This document shows, piece after piece, positions 1 through 5,466 of a stretch of DNA of 5,466 nt. A model generated the notes under the pieces. The model was not told where the DNA came from and ran no database searches. It saw nothing but the letters and a program-made list of their open reading frames with translations. Every line of letters begins with the position of its first letter. Within the stretch, counting starts at the first letter, position 1. Source of the DNA: Methylobacterium sp. (GTDB lineage: Bacteria > Pseudomonadota > Alphaproteobacteria > Rhizobiales > Beijerinckiaceae). The DNA is taken from the NCBI GenBank assembly GCA_021154065.1, contig JAJKJG010000223.1:1-5466 (forward strand), written 5' to 3'. The position numbers and the translations under genes are program-made.

Positions 1-714
<714 letters not shown>

Positions 715-718
715 CGGC

Positions 719-772
719 CGACGATCACGCATTCGCGGATGCTGCGCGCCCTCACCTACTAGGCGATCGTCG
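719..772. other. Inverted repeat across the convergent gene ends, possible weak terminator
   Basis: The 37-base gap between the two convergent stop codons (dppF TGA at 712-714, TerC gene stop at 752-754) holds the left arm CGACGATC (719-726). Its exact reverse complement GATCGTCG lies at 765-772, inside the TerC C-terminal codons. The 38-base loop is long and no T-run follows on either strand, so function as a bidirectional terminator is only a guess; no better terminator is visible in the gap. Confidence 0.15.
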
Positions 773-1570
773 ACTGATCGGCTCGGCGGCCGGGATTTGC
801 TCCGCCAAGGGGACGGGTTCGGGGGCGGGTTCGCGCGCCCGCCCCCTCCGCGCCCGGCGCGACAGGAGGTTCAGCCCCTCGACCAGGGCCGAGAATGCCA
901 TCGCGGCGTAGATGTAGCCCTTCGGCACGTGCACGCCGAAGCCGTCGGCGATGAGCGCCATGCCGATCACCAGCAGGAAGGCGAGCGCCAGCATCACGAC
1001 GGTCGGGTTGCGCTCGATGAAGCCTGCGATCGGTGTCGCCGCGACGAGCATCAGTGTCACCGCGACGAGCACGGCGATGACCATGATCGGCAGGTCGTCG
1101 GTCATGCCGACGGCGGTGATGATGCTGTCGAGCGAGAAGACGATGTCGAGCAGGATGATCTGAACGATCGCGGCGCCAAAGCCGATCGTCGCGGCGCGGC
1201 CGTCGAACATGTCGCCCTCGGGATCCGGATCGACGTTGTGGTGGATCTCCTTCGTCGCCTTCCAGACCAGGAACAGCCCGCCGCCGATCAGGATCAGGTC
1301 GCGCCAGGAGAAGCCGTGCCCGAAGGCCGTGAACAGCGGCTGCGTCAGCTGGACGATGAAGGCGATGGTGCCGAGGAGCGCGAGGCGCAGGACGAGCGCG
1401 AGGCCGATGCCGATCCGGCGCGCCTTCGCCTGCTGATCGGCGGGCAGCTTGTTCGTCAGGATCGAGATGAAGATCAGGTTGTCGATCCCGAGCACGACCT
1501 CCATGACGATGAGGGTGAGGAGGGCGGCCCAGGCGGCCGGATCGACCGCGAGCGCGAGGAGATCCTGCAT
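752..1570 (-). CDS. TerC family integral membrane protein (YgdQ/YoaE-like)
   Basis: A 272-residue polytopic inner-membrane protein of the TerC family. Members are linked to tellurite resistance and, in some bacteria, manganese export; the transported species of this YgdQ-like branch is not established. About seven hydrophobic segments are visible, near residues 14-38, 53-75, 91-105, 128-155, 160-185, 190-209 and 219-236. Two repeated acidic membrane motifs mark the family: [15 protein letters not shown] (E24, D30, N31) and [11 protein letters not shown] (D142, D148). The cytosolic-type linker WKATKEIHH (103-111) is also typical. After the last segment comes an Arg-rich then Pro/Glu-rich tail (237-272) that looks variable. 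I chose the ATG at 1568-1570 because the protein then begins just before the first membrane helix and an AAGGGA Shine-Dalgarno-like motif sits 11 bases upstream; the GTG 150 bases further up would add a basic, unfamily-like extension and swallow the promoter. It lies downstream of the FAH-family gene on the same strand, 216 bases away, probably with its own promoter. Confidence 0.92.
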   Translation of the reverse strand: MQDLLALAVDPAAWAALLTLIVMEVVLGIDNLIFISILTNKLPADQQAKARRIGIGLALVLRLALLGTIAFIVQLTQPLFTAFGHGFSWRDLILIGGGLFLVWKATKEIHHNVDPDPEGDMFDGRAATIGFGAAIVQIILLDIVFSLDSIITAVGMTDDLPIMVIAVLVAVTLMLVAATPIAGFIERNPTVVMLALAFLLVIGMALIADGFGVHVPKGYIYAAMAFSALVEGLNLLSRRARRGRAREPAPEPVPLAEQIPAAEPISRRSPSR

Positions 1571-1604
1571 CGGCGACCGTTTCCCTTTCAATCCACGGCA
1601 GCCG

Positions 1605-1634
1605 CCTATATGGGCGCGTACAGCGGACTTGAAA
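1605..1634 (-). promoter_or_regulatory. Candidate sigma70-type promoter of the TerC gene
   Basis: On the minus strand a TTTCAA hexamer (1629-1634) is followed after 18 bases by TATAGG (1605-1610), a good -10 match in otherwise GC-rich DNA. Transcription would start about 25-30 bases before the ATG, giving a short leader with just enough room for the AAGGGA ribosome binding site. The -35 match is weak. The spacer contains an 11-base element also present upstream of the FAH-family gene. Confidence 0.4.
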
Positions 1635-1664
1635 GGCTGGCGCAGGAGAGGGGCGGGGGTGACG

Positions 1665-1686
1665 GCCCGTGCTTGCCGCAACGGGC
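1665..1686. terminator. GC-rich hairpin between the FAH-family and TerC genes, possible terminator
   Basis: Perfect 6-bp arms GCCCGT (1665-1670) and ACGGGC (1681-1686) enclose a 10-base loop in which a further 2-3 bp can pair. It lies about 100 bases past the stop codon of the FAH-family gene and upstream of the TerC promoter, a sensible place to end the first transcript. No T-run follows on the minus strand, so it is not a classical intrinsic terminator; it could equally be an RNA-stabilising hairpin. Confidence 0.3.
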
Positions 1687-1738
1687 GTGACAACGCCGTC
1701 CGTGCCGGCCCCGCCGCCACGGCCGTGCCCTTACCCCG

Positions 1739-1784
1739 CTCGGCTTTCGCCCGAGTCGATCTCTCTCCGCAAACGGGCAGAGGC
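1739..1784. repeat. Two adjacent small hairpins just past the FAH-family gene stop
   Basis: CTCGG (1739-1743) pairs with CCGAG (1751-1755) across a 7-base loop. Immediately next, CTCT/CCG at 1761-1769 pairs imperfectly with CGG/AGAG at 1774-1782, with a 2-base internal mismatch and an apical AAAC-type loop. The second hairpin begins within 5 bases of the stop codon of the minus-strand gene. The layout (CTCTC...GCAAACGGG...AGAGG) resembles the short dispersed intergenic palindromes common in high-GC Alphaproteobacteria; transcript end protection or termination is plausible but unproven. Confidence 0.3.
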
Positions 1785-1786
1785 GG

Positions 1787-2806
1787 CTAGGTGAGCTGGA
1801 AGTACAGCTCGCCGAGCTTCTCGATCGAGGTCGTGACCTTGTCGCCGGCTTTGAGCCAGACCTGCTTGTCCTTCGGCATCCCCGAGATCACCCCCTCCGG
1901 CGTGCCGGTGAAGATGATGTCGCCGGGCTTCAAAGTCATGTGTTTCGAGATGTAGCTGACGAGCTTCTTGCAGCCGAACACCATGTCGGAGGTGTTGGAG
2001 GATTGCCGCGTCTCGCCGTTGACCTTCAGCTCGATCTTGAGGTTGTCGCCGTCGACCTGGTCGGCGGTGACGAGCCAGGGGCCGAGCGGCGCCCAGCCGT
2101 CGCCGGACTTGCCGATCATCCACTGGCTCGTGCGGCTCTGGAGATCGCGCGCCGTGAAGTCGTTGCCGGTGGCGTAGCCGAAGATGTAGTTCGGCGCCTC
2201 CTCCTCGCTGACGTTGCGCGCCTCCCGCCCGATGACGATGACGAGCTCGGCCTCGTAGTCGAACTTCTCGGCGGGCTCCTTCGAGACGGCGATCGTGCCG
2301 CCATGGTGGTTTAGCGCCGAGTTGAACTTGTTGAAGAGGATCGGCAGCGTCGGCACCGGGTTGCCGGTCTCGGCGGCGTGCTTGCGATAGTTCAGGCCGA
2401 TGCAGATGATCTTCTCCGGGTCGGTCACGCAGGGGCCGAACTCGGCCGCGTTCTCCGGCACGAAGAAACGCTCGCCCGCCGCCCGCGCCTTGTCGATGAG
2501 GCGGGCGAGCGCCGCCATGTCGCCCTCGCCCTCGAGCACGGCGTTGATGGTCGTCGGCGCGCCTTCGCTCAACTCCGATTCGGCCTTGACGACGTCGAGG
2601 ACGCCGCGCTCGGTGCGAATGCCGAGGCCGTATTCGCCGCCCTGACGCAGCGTCGCGAAGGTCATGCCCTTCGGCAGCTGCTGGGTGCCGGCGCGCGCTG
2701 CGCCGGTCCGGGCCGCGGCCGGCGTCGTAAGGCCGCCAAGGCCAGATGTCGCCGCAGCGCCGGCAAGCGCCGCCGTCTTGAGGAAGGTCCTGCGATCGTT
2801 CTTCAT
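1787..2806 (-). CDS. Fumarylacetoacetate hydrolase (FAH) family protein with Tat signal peptide
   Basis: A 339-residue protein with the FAH-family catalytic fold, which hydrolyses or decarboxylates beta-diketo or 2-oxo acids, often at the end of aromatic catabolism. The N-terminus is a twin-arginine export signal: DRRTFLK (4-10), an Ala/Gly-rich hydrophobic stretch (11-26) and an Ala-rich likely cleavage region (about 29-33). The catalytic domain starts near residue 130: IICIGLNYRKHAAE with the H143/E146 pair equivalent to the catalytic His-Glu of FAHD1-like enzymes; YEAELVIVIG with E185 and E187, and GNDFTARDLQ with D216, the expected metal ligands; K233 with D236 in KSGDGWAPLGPW; and DIIFTGTPEGV (296-306). 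All key residues are present, so activity is expected. Start at ATG 2804-2806 is fixed by the Tat motif and a strong GGGAGG (2812-2817) 5 bases upstream. It is divergent from the molybdenum hydroxylase gene. Substrate unknown; ureidoglycolate lyase, 5-oxopent-3-ene-1,2,5-tricarboxylate decarboxylase-like and acylpyruvase activities are all possible within this fold. Confidence 0.92.
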   Translation of the reverse strand: MKNDRRTFLKTAALAGAAATSGLGGLTTPAAARTGAARAGTQQLPKGMTFATLRQGGEYGLGIRTERGVLDVVKAESELSEGAPTTINAVLEGEGDMAALARLIDKARAAGERFFVPENAAEFGPCVTDPEKIICIGLNYRKHAAETGNPVPTLPILFNKFNSALNHHGGTIAVSKEPAEKFDYEAELVIVIGREARNVSEEEAPNYIFGYATGNDFTARDLQSRTSQWMIGKSGDGWAPLGPWLVTADQVDGDNLKIELKVNGETRQSSNTSDMVFGCKKLVSYISKHMTLKPGDIIFTGTPEGVISGMPKDKQVWLKAGDKVTTSIEKLGELYFQLT

Positions 2807-2811
2807 GGTTT

Positions 2812-2817
2812 CCTCCC
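2812..2817 (-). promoter_or_regulatory. Strong ribosome binding site of the FAH-family gene
   Basis: On the minus strand GGGAGG stands 5 bases before the ATG. It is the best Shine-Dalgarno sequence in the window and decides this start over the much longer open frame, whose TTG start lies inside the opposite gene. Confidence 0.8.
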
Positions 2818-2851
2818 GTCGCGGCCGGACACCGCTCCGGCCTTTCGAGCC

Positions 2852-2871
2852 GGCTAATCTGGCATAGCCAG
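2852..2871. promoter_or_regulatory. Palindromic element in the divergent promoter region, possible operator
   Basis: CTGGCATAGCCAG (2859-2871) is a perfect dyad with 5-bp arms around ATA. A second, overlapping inverted repeat, GGCTA (2852-2856) and TAGCC (2865-2869), shares part of it. The element is one of the few less GC-rich patches in the 202-base gap and sits within the candidate promoter of the FAH-family gene, where a repressor or LysR-type activator might bind. No regulator gene is in the window, so a trans-acting factor is an inference. Confidence 0.3.
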
Positions 2872-2883
2872 CGGACTTGTCAC
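2856..2883 (-). promoter_or_regulatory. Candidate promoter of the FAH-family gene
   Basis: On the minus strand GTGACA (2878-2883, five of six bases of TTGACA) is followed after 16 bases by CAGATT (2856-2861), a mediocre -10 that keeps the key second A and final T. This predicts a leader of about 40 bases. The palindrome at 2859-2871 overlaps the spacer and -10. Assignment is by eye only. Confidence 0.3.
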
Positions 2884-3008
2884 CCGGCAGGCCGCGCGCG
2901 CCGTCATGCGCGCAGTTCAGGGCTGCCGCGCCGGCTCCGGCGTTTGCTGGCCTCCGGCCGCCCCGGTCTGCTACAGGGCTCGAAAGCCACACCTTTCCGA
3001 GAGCGTTC

Positions 3009-5408
3009 ATGAACGACCAGAGCCGCCCCTCCGATCTTTCGCTGATGAAGTTCGGCATCGGCCAGCCGGTCCCCCGCAAGGAGGATCCGAAGCTCGTGCG
3101 CGGCGAGGGGCGCTACTCGGACGATGTGCACCTCGATGGGCAGGCCTACGCCGCCTTCGTCCGCAGCCCGTATGCGCACGGCCGCATACAGGGCATCGAG
3201 GTCGAGACCGCCGGCGCCATGCCGGGCGTGCTCGCGGTCTACACCGGCGCCGATCTCGCGGCGGCCGGGCTCGGTCCGATGCAGGCGGTGTTCGAGTTCA
3301 AGAACCGCGACGGCACGGCGATGAAGAAGCCGCCGCACCCGGCGCTGCCGAGCGACCGGGTGCGCTATGTCGGCCAGCCGGTCGCTTGCGTGGTCGCCGA
3401 GACGGCAGCCGCGGCGCGCGACGCCGCCGAGGCGGTGGCGATCGAGATCGAGGAGCTGCCGGCGGTCACCGACCCGCGCCAGGCGGCAGCCGCCGGCGCG
3501 CCGCTTCTCCATGACGAGCTCGCCTCGAACGTCGTCCTCGACTACCATTTCGGCGACGCCGCCAAGGTCGACGCCGCCTTCGCGGCGGCGGCCCACGTGA
3601 CGCGGCTTGAGCTCTCGAACAACCGCCTCGTCGTGAGCCCGCTCGAGCCGCGCGCGGCGGTCGCCGAATACGACGCGGCGAGCGACCGGCACACCATCCA
3701 TGTCGGCTCGCAGGGCGCCTTCGGGATGCGCGGCGCGATCGCCGCGCACATCCTCGGCGTCGCCAAGGAGAAGGTCCGCGTCCTGACGCCGAACGTCGGC
3801 GGCTCCTTCGGCATGAAGGCGCCGGTCTATCCCGAATATGTCGCGCTCCTCCATGCCGCGAAGGCGCTCGGCCGGCCGGTGCGGTGGACCGACCAGCGCT
3901 CCGAGAGCTTCGTCTCCGACCACCACGGCCGCGGCCATGCGCTGGAGGCGGCGCTGGCGCTCGACAAGGACGGCCGCTTCCTCGCCGTGCGCGTTTCGGG
4001 CTACGGCGATCTCGGCGCCTATCTCTCCCAGGTGATGCCGCTGCCGTCCTCGGTCAACGTCGCCAAGAACCTGCCGGGCGTCTACGCGACGCCGGCGATC
4101 GACGTGTCGCTCCAATGCGTCTTCACCAACACGACGCCGATCGGCGCCTATCGCGGCGCCGGGCGCCCCGAGGGCAACTACATCATGGAGCGCCTCGTCG
4201 AGGCCGCCGCCGCCGAGACCGGCATCGATCGCGTCGAGCTCCGCCGCCGCAACCACATCCCGGCCGACGCGATGCCCTACCGGGCGGCGTCCGACAACAC
4301 CTACGATTCGGGCGAGTTCACGCCGCTCCTCGAGCGCGCCGTCGCGGCCGCCGACTGGGCCGGCTTCGCGGAGCGGCGCGCCGAGAGCCGCGCCCGCGGC
4401 CGGCTCCGCGGCATCGGCATCGGCCAGTACCTCGAGGTCACGGCGCCGCCGATGAACGAGATGGGCGGCATCCGCTTCGAGACCGACGGGACGGTGACGA
4501 TCATCACCGGCACGCTCGACTACGGGCAAGGGCACGCGACGCCGTTCGCGCAGGTGCTGTCGGAGCGGCTCGGCATCCCGTTCGAGCGCATCCGGCTGCT
4601 GCAGGGCGATTCCGACGAGCTCATCGCCGGCGGCGGCACCGGCGGCTCGAAGTCGATCATGGCGAGCGGCGCCGCGATCGTGAAGGCTTCCGCCGAGGTG
4701 ATCGAGCGCGGCCGCGAGATCGCCGCCCATATGCTCGAGGCCGGCGTCGCCGACGTCGAGTTCTCGCGCGGGCGCTTCACCATCGCCGGCACCGACCGCG
4801 GCATCGGCGTCATGGAGCTCGCCCAGCGCCTCGCCGCCGGCGAGACGCTGCCCGAGGGCGTGCCGCGGACGCTCGACGTGCGCACCGTCTTCGAGAGCGC
4901 GCCCTCGGCTTTCCCGAACGGCTGCCACGTCGCCGAGGTCGAGGTCGATCCCGAGACCGGCGTCACCGCGGTCGTGCGCTACGTCATGGTCAACGACTTC
5001 GGCACGATCATCAATCCGCTCCTCGTCGAGGGCCAGCTGCACGGCGGCGTCGTGCAGGGCATCGGCCAAGCCTTGATGGAGCGCACCGTCTATGACGACG
5101 CCGGCCAGCTCGTGACCGGCTCCTACATGGACTACCAGCTGCCGCGGGCCGCGGACGCGCCGTTCTTCGCATTCGAGAGCCGGCCCGTGCCGGCGACGAC
5201 GAACCCCCTCGGCGCCAAGGGCTGCGGCGAAGCCGGCTGCGCCGGCTCGCTGCCGGCGGTGATGAACGCGCTCGCCGACGCGCTGCGCGAGGTCGGCGTC
5301 ACGCACGTCGACATGCCGGCGACCCCGCAGGCGGTCTGGGCGGCAATCCAGGCGGCGCGCCCCGGAAGAACCCCTCTCCCGAACGGAGACCTCTGCAAAA
5401 GGCGGTAG
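3009..5408 (+). CDS. Xanthine dehydrogenase family molybdenum hydroxylase, molybdopterin-binding large subunit (CoxL form II-like)
   Basis: A 799-residue molybdenum-cofactor subunit that would hydroxylate a C-H bond of an aromatic, heterocyclic or aldehyde substrate using water, passing electrons to iron-sulfur and FAD subunits. Domains: aldehyde oxidase/xanthine dehydrogenase a/b hammerhead (about 22-155), then the two-part molybdopterin domain (about 165-775). Key motifs: VGGSFGMK (263-270); AYRGAGR (380-386), the form II signature rather than the AYxCSFR of true CO dehydrogenase; GTLDYGQGHAT with Q507, the cofactor-contacting Gln; GGGTGGSKS (541-549); GQLHGGVVQGIGQAL near 690-705; and KGCGEAGC with catalytic E741. 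No signal peptide is seen, so the subunit appears cytoplasmic. The ATG at 3009 was chosen because it starts just ahead of the conserved MKFGIGQPVPRKED; the in-frame TTG at 2877 adds residues unlike the family, and ATG 3045 is a possible alternative. The last 15 or so residues are encoded by hairpin-like sequence and look non-conserved. No small or medium subunit gene is in the window. Substrate unknown. Confidence 0.93.
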   Translation: MNDQSRPSDLSLMKFGIGQPVPRKEDPKLVRGEGRYSDDVHLDGQAYAAFVRSPYAHGRIQGIEVETAGAMPGVLAVYTGADLAAAGLGPMQAVFEFKNRDGTAMKKPPHPALPSDRVRYVGQPVACVVAETAAAARDAAEAVAIEIEELPAVTDPRQAAAAGAPLLHDELASNVVLDYHFGDAAKVDAAFAAAAHVTRLELSNNRLVVSPLEPRAAVAEYDAASDRHTIHVGSQGAFGMRGAIAAHILGVAKEKVRVLTPNVGGSFGMKAPVYPEYVALLHAAKALGRPVRWTDQRSESFVSDHHGRGHALEAALALDKDGRFLAVRVSGYGDLGAYLSQVMPLPSSVNVAKNLPGVYATPAIDVSLQCVFTNTTPIGAYRGAGRPEGNYIMERLVEAAAAETGIDRVELRRRNHIPADAMPYRAASDNTYDSGEFTPLLERAVAAADWAGFAERRAESRARGRLRGIGIGQYLEVTAPPMNEMGGIRFETDGTVTIITGTLDYGQGHATPFAQVLSERLGIPFERIRLLQGDSDELIAGGGTGGSKSIMASGAAIVKASAEVIERGREIAAHMLEAGVADVEFSRGRFTIAGTDRGIGVMELAQRLAAGETLPEGVPRTLDVRTVFESAPSAFPNGCHVAEVEVDPETGVTAVVRYVMVNDFGTIINPLLVEGQLHGGVVQGIGQALMERTVYDDAGQLVTGSYMDYQLPRAADAPFFAFESRPVPATTNPLGAKGCGEAGCAGSLPAVMNALADALREVGVTHVDMPATPQAVWAAIQAARPGRTPLPNGDLCKRR
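5375..5389. repeat. Small hairpin inside the last codons of the molybdenum hydroxylase gene
   Basis: TCTCC (5375-5379) and GGAGA (5385-5389) form a 5-bp stem with a 5-base loop. Together with the following CCTCTGC and GGCGG the patch resembles the hairpin sequence at 1761-1786. It encodes the apparently non-conserved C-terminal tail, suggesting that intergenic repeat-like sequence has been read into the gene end. Confidence 0.3.
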
Positions 5409-5411
5409 CGG

Positions 5412-5429
5412 ATCACCGTGAAGGGTGAT
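5412..5429. terminator. Hairpin just after the molybdenum hydroxylase stop, possible terminator or intergenic palindrome
   Basis: Perfect 6-bp arms ATCACC (5412-5417) and GGTGAT (5424-5429) surround a GTGAAG loop, 3 bases past the TAG stop. No T-run follows (TCAGTTGCGG), so termination would be weak. If it does end transcription, the gene would not be co-transcribed with anything to its right. The remaining bases to 5466 show no gene start I can support. Confidence 0.35.
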
Positions 5430-5466
5430 TCAGTTGCGGTTGGTCGCGGGGGCTTGGGCGATGGGC

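Larger units (their letters stand above)
2807..3008. other. Divergent intergenic region between FAH-family and molybdenum hydroxylase genes
   Basis: This 202-base gap must hold control signals for both genes. The minus-strand half carries the ribosome site, candidate promoter and palindrome listed separately. The plus-strand half is GC-rich with short dyads such as GCCGG/CCGGC (2930-2941) and GGCC/GGCC (2949-2959). I cannot place a convincing plus-strand promoter: CTACAG (2971-2976) could be a -10, but the nearest TTG-type -35 (TTGCTG, 2944-2949) is 21 bases away. CGAGAG (2998-3003), 5 bases before the ATG at 3009, is a weak ribosome binding site. Confidence 0.5.

Noticed and set aside
1571..1740. 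A manganese-sensing yybP-ykoY riboswitch ahead of the TerC gene, as found before some TerC-family genes
   Set aside because: The likely promoter leaves a leader of only about 25-30 bases, too short for this riboswitch, and I could not find its conserved paired core further upstream.
1940..2857. Plus-strand open frames antisense to the FAH-family gene
   Set aside because: They have no family motifs and a low-complexity Leu/Val/Asp/Ala/Arg composition, and they overlap a gene with all catalytic residues on the other strand.
2877..3008. N-terminal extension of the molybdenum hydroxylase to a TTG at 2877
   Set aside because: The added 44 residues are Pro/Arg/Ala-rich with no family similarity that I recognise, and no ribosome binding site is evident before the TTG.
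2807..3079. N-terminal extension of the FAH-family frame to a TTG at 3079
   Set aside because: It would overlap the start of the molybdenum hydroxylase gene and bury the Tat signal in the interior; the ATG at 2806 has a strong Shine-Dalgarno sequence.
2904..5306. An 800-residue open frame on the minus strand running antisense through almost the whole molybdenum hydroxylase gene
   Set aside because: Its translation is rich in Arg, Asp, His, Ala and Gly with no recognisable domain, as expected when a GC-biased gene is read backwards in the frame where stop codons are rare. The plus-strand frame has full-length family motifs.
3009..5408. Calling the gene coxL, aerobic CO dehydrogenase large subunit
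   Set aside because: The active-site loop reads AYRGAGR instead of the AYxCSFR needed for the Cu-bound CO dehydrogenase of form I, so CO oxidation is not supported.

Overview
The window reads as chromosomal DNA of a high-GC alphaproteobacterium, probably of the order Hyphomicrobiales (Rhizobiales). This is inferred from strong GC bias at third codon positions, from the gene families present and from the style of the short GC-rich intergenic hairpins. No marker gene fixes the species. There is no RNA gene, CRISPR array, insertion sequence or phage gene.

Layout, left to right: (1) bases 1-714, plus strand: the 3' two thirds of a DppF-type ATPase gene of a dipeptide/oligopeptide ABC importer, cut by the window edge before the Walker A motif. 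(2) bases 752-1570, minus strand: a TerC/YgdQ-family integral membrane protein, convergent with dppF across a 37-base gap. (3) bases 1571-1786: a 216-base gap with a plausible promoter for the TerC gene and several GC-rich hairpins. (4) bases 1787-2806, minus strand: a fumarylacetoacetate hydrolase (FAH)-family enzyme with an N-terminal twin-arginine signal. (5) bases 2807-3008: a 202-base divergent control region with a small perfect palindrome. (6) bases 3009-5408, plus strand: the large molybdopterin subunit of a xanthine dehydrogenase/CO dehydrogenase-like molybdenum hydroxylase with the form II (CoxL-like) AYRGAGR signature. (7) bases 5409-5466: a hairpin and the window edge.

The part most worth attention is the divergent pair FAH-family hydrolase / molybdenum hydroxylase. 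Hydroxylation of an aromatic or heterocyclic substrate followed by cleavage of a C-C bond or ring-fission product by an FAH-fold enzyme is a sensible catabolic pairing. However, the hydrolase carries an export signal while the hydroxylase subunit does not, so the two may work in different compartments. The iron-sulfur and FAD subunits that normally accompany the molybdenum subunit are not visible here and would have to lie beyond the right edge or elsewhere. The peptide importer and TerC genes look like ordinary neighbours with no clear functional tie to the pair. I see no convincing wholly new system; the notable points are the exported FAH-fold protein, the apparently unaccompanied molybdenum subunit, and a short sequence element shared by the two minus-strand promoter regions.
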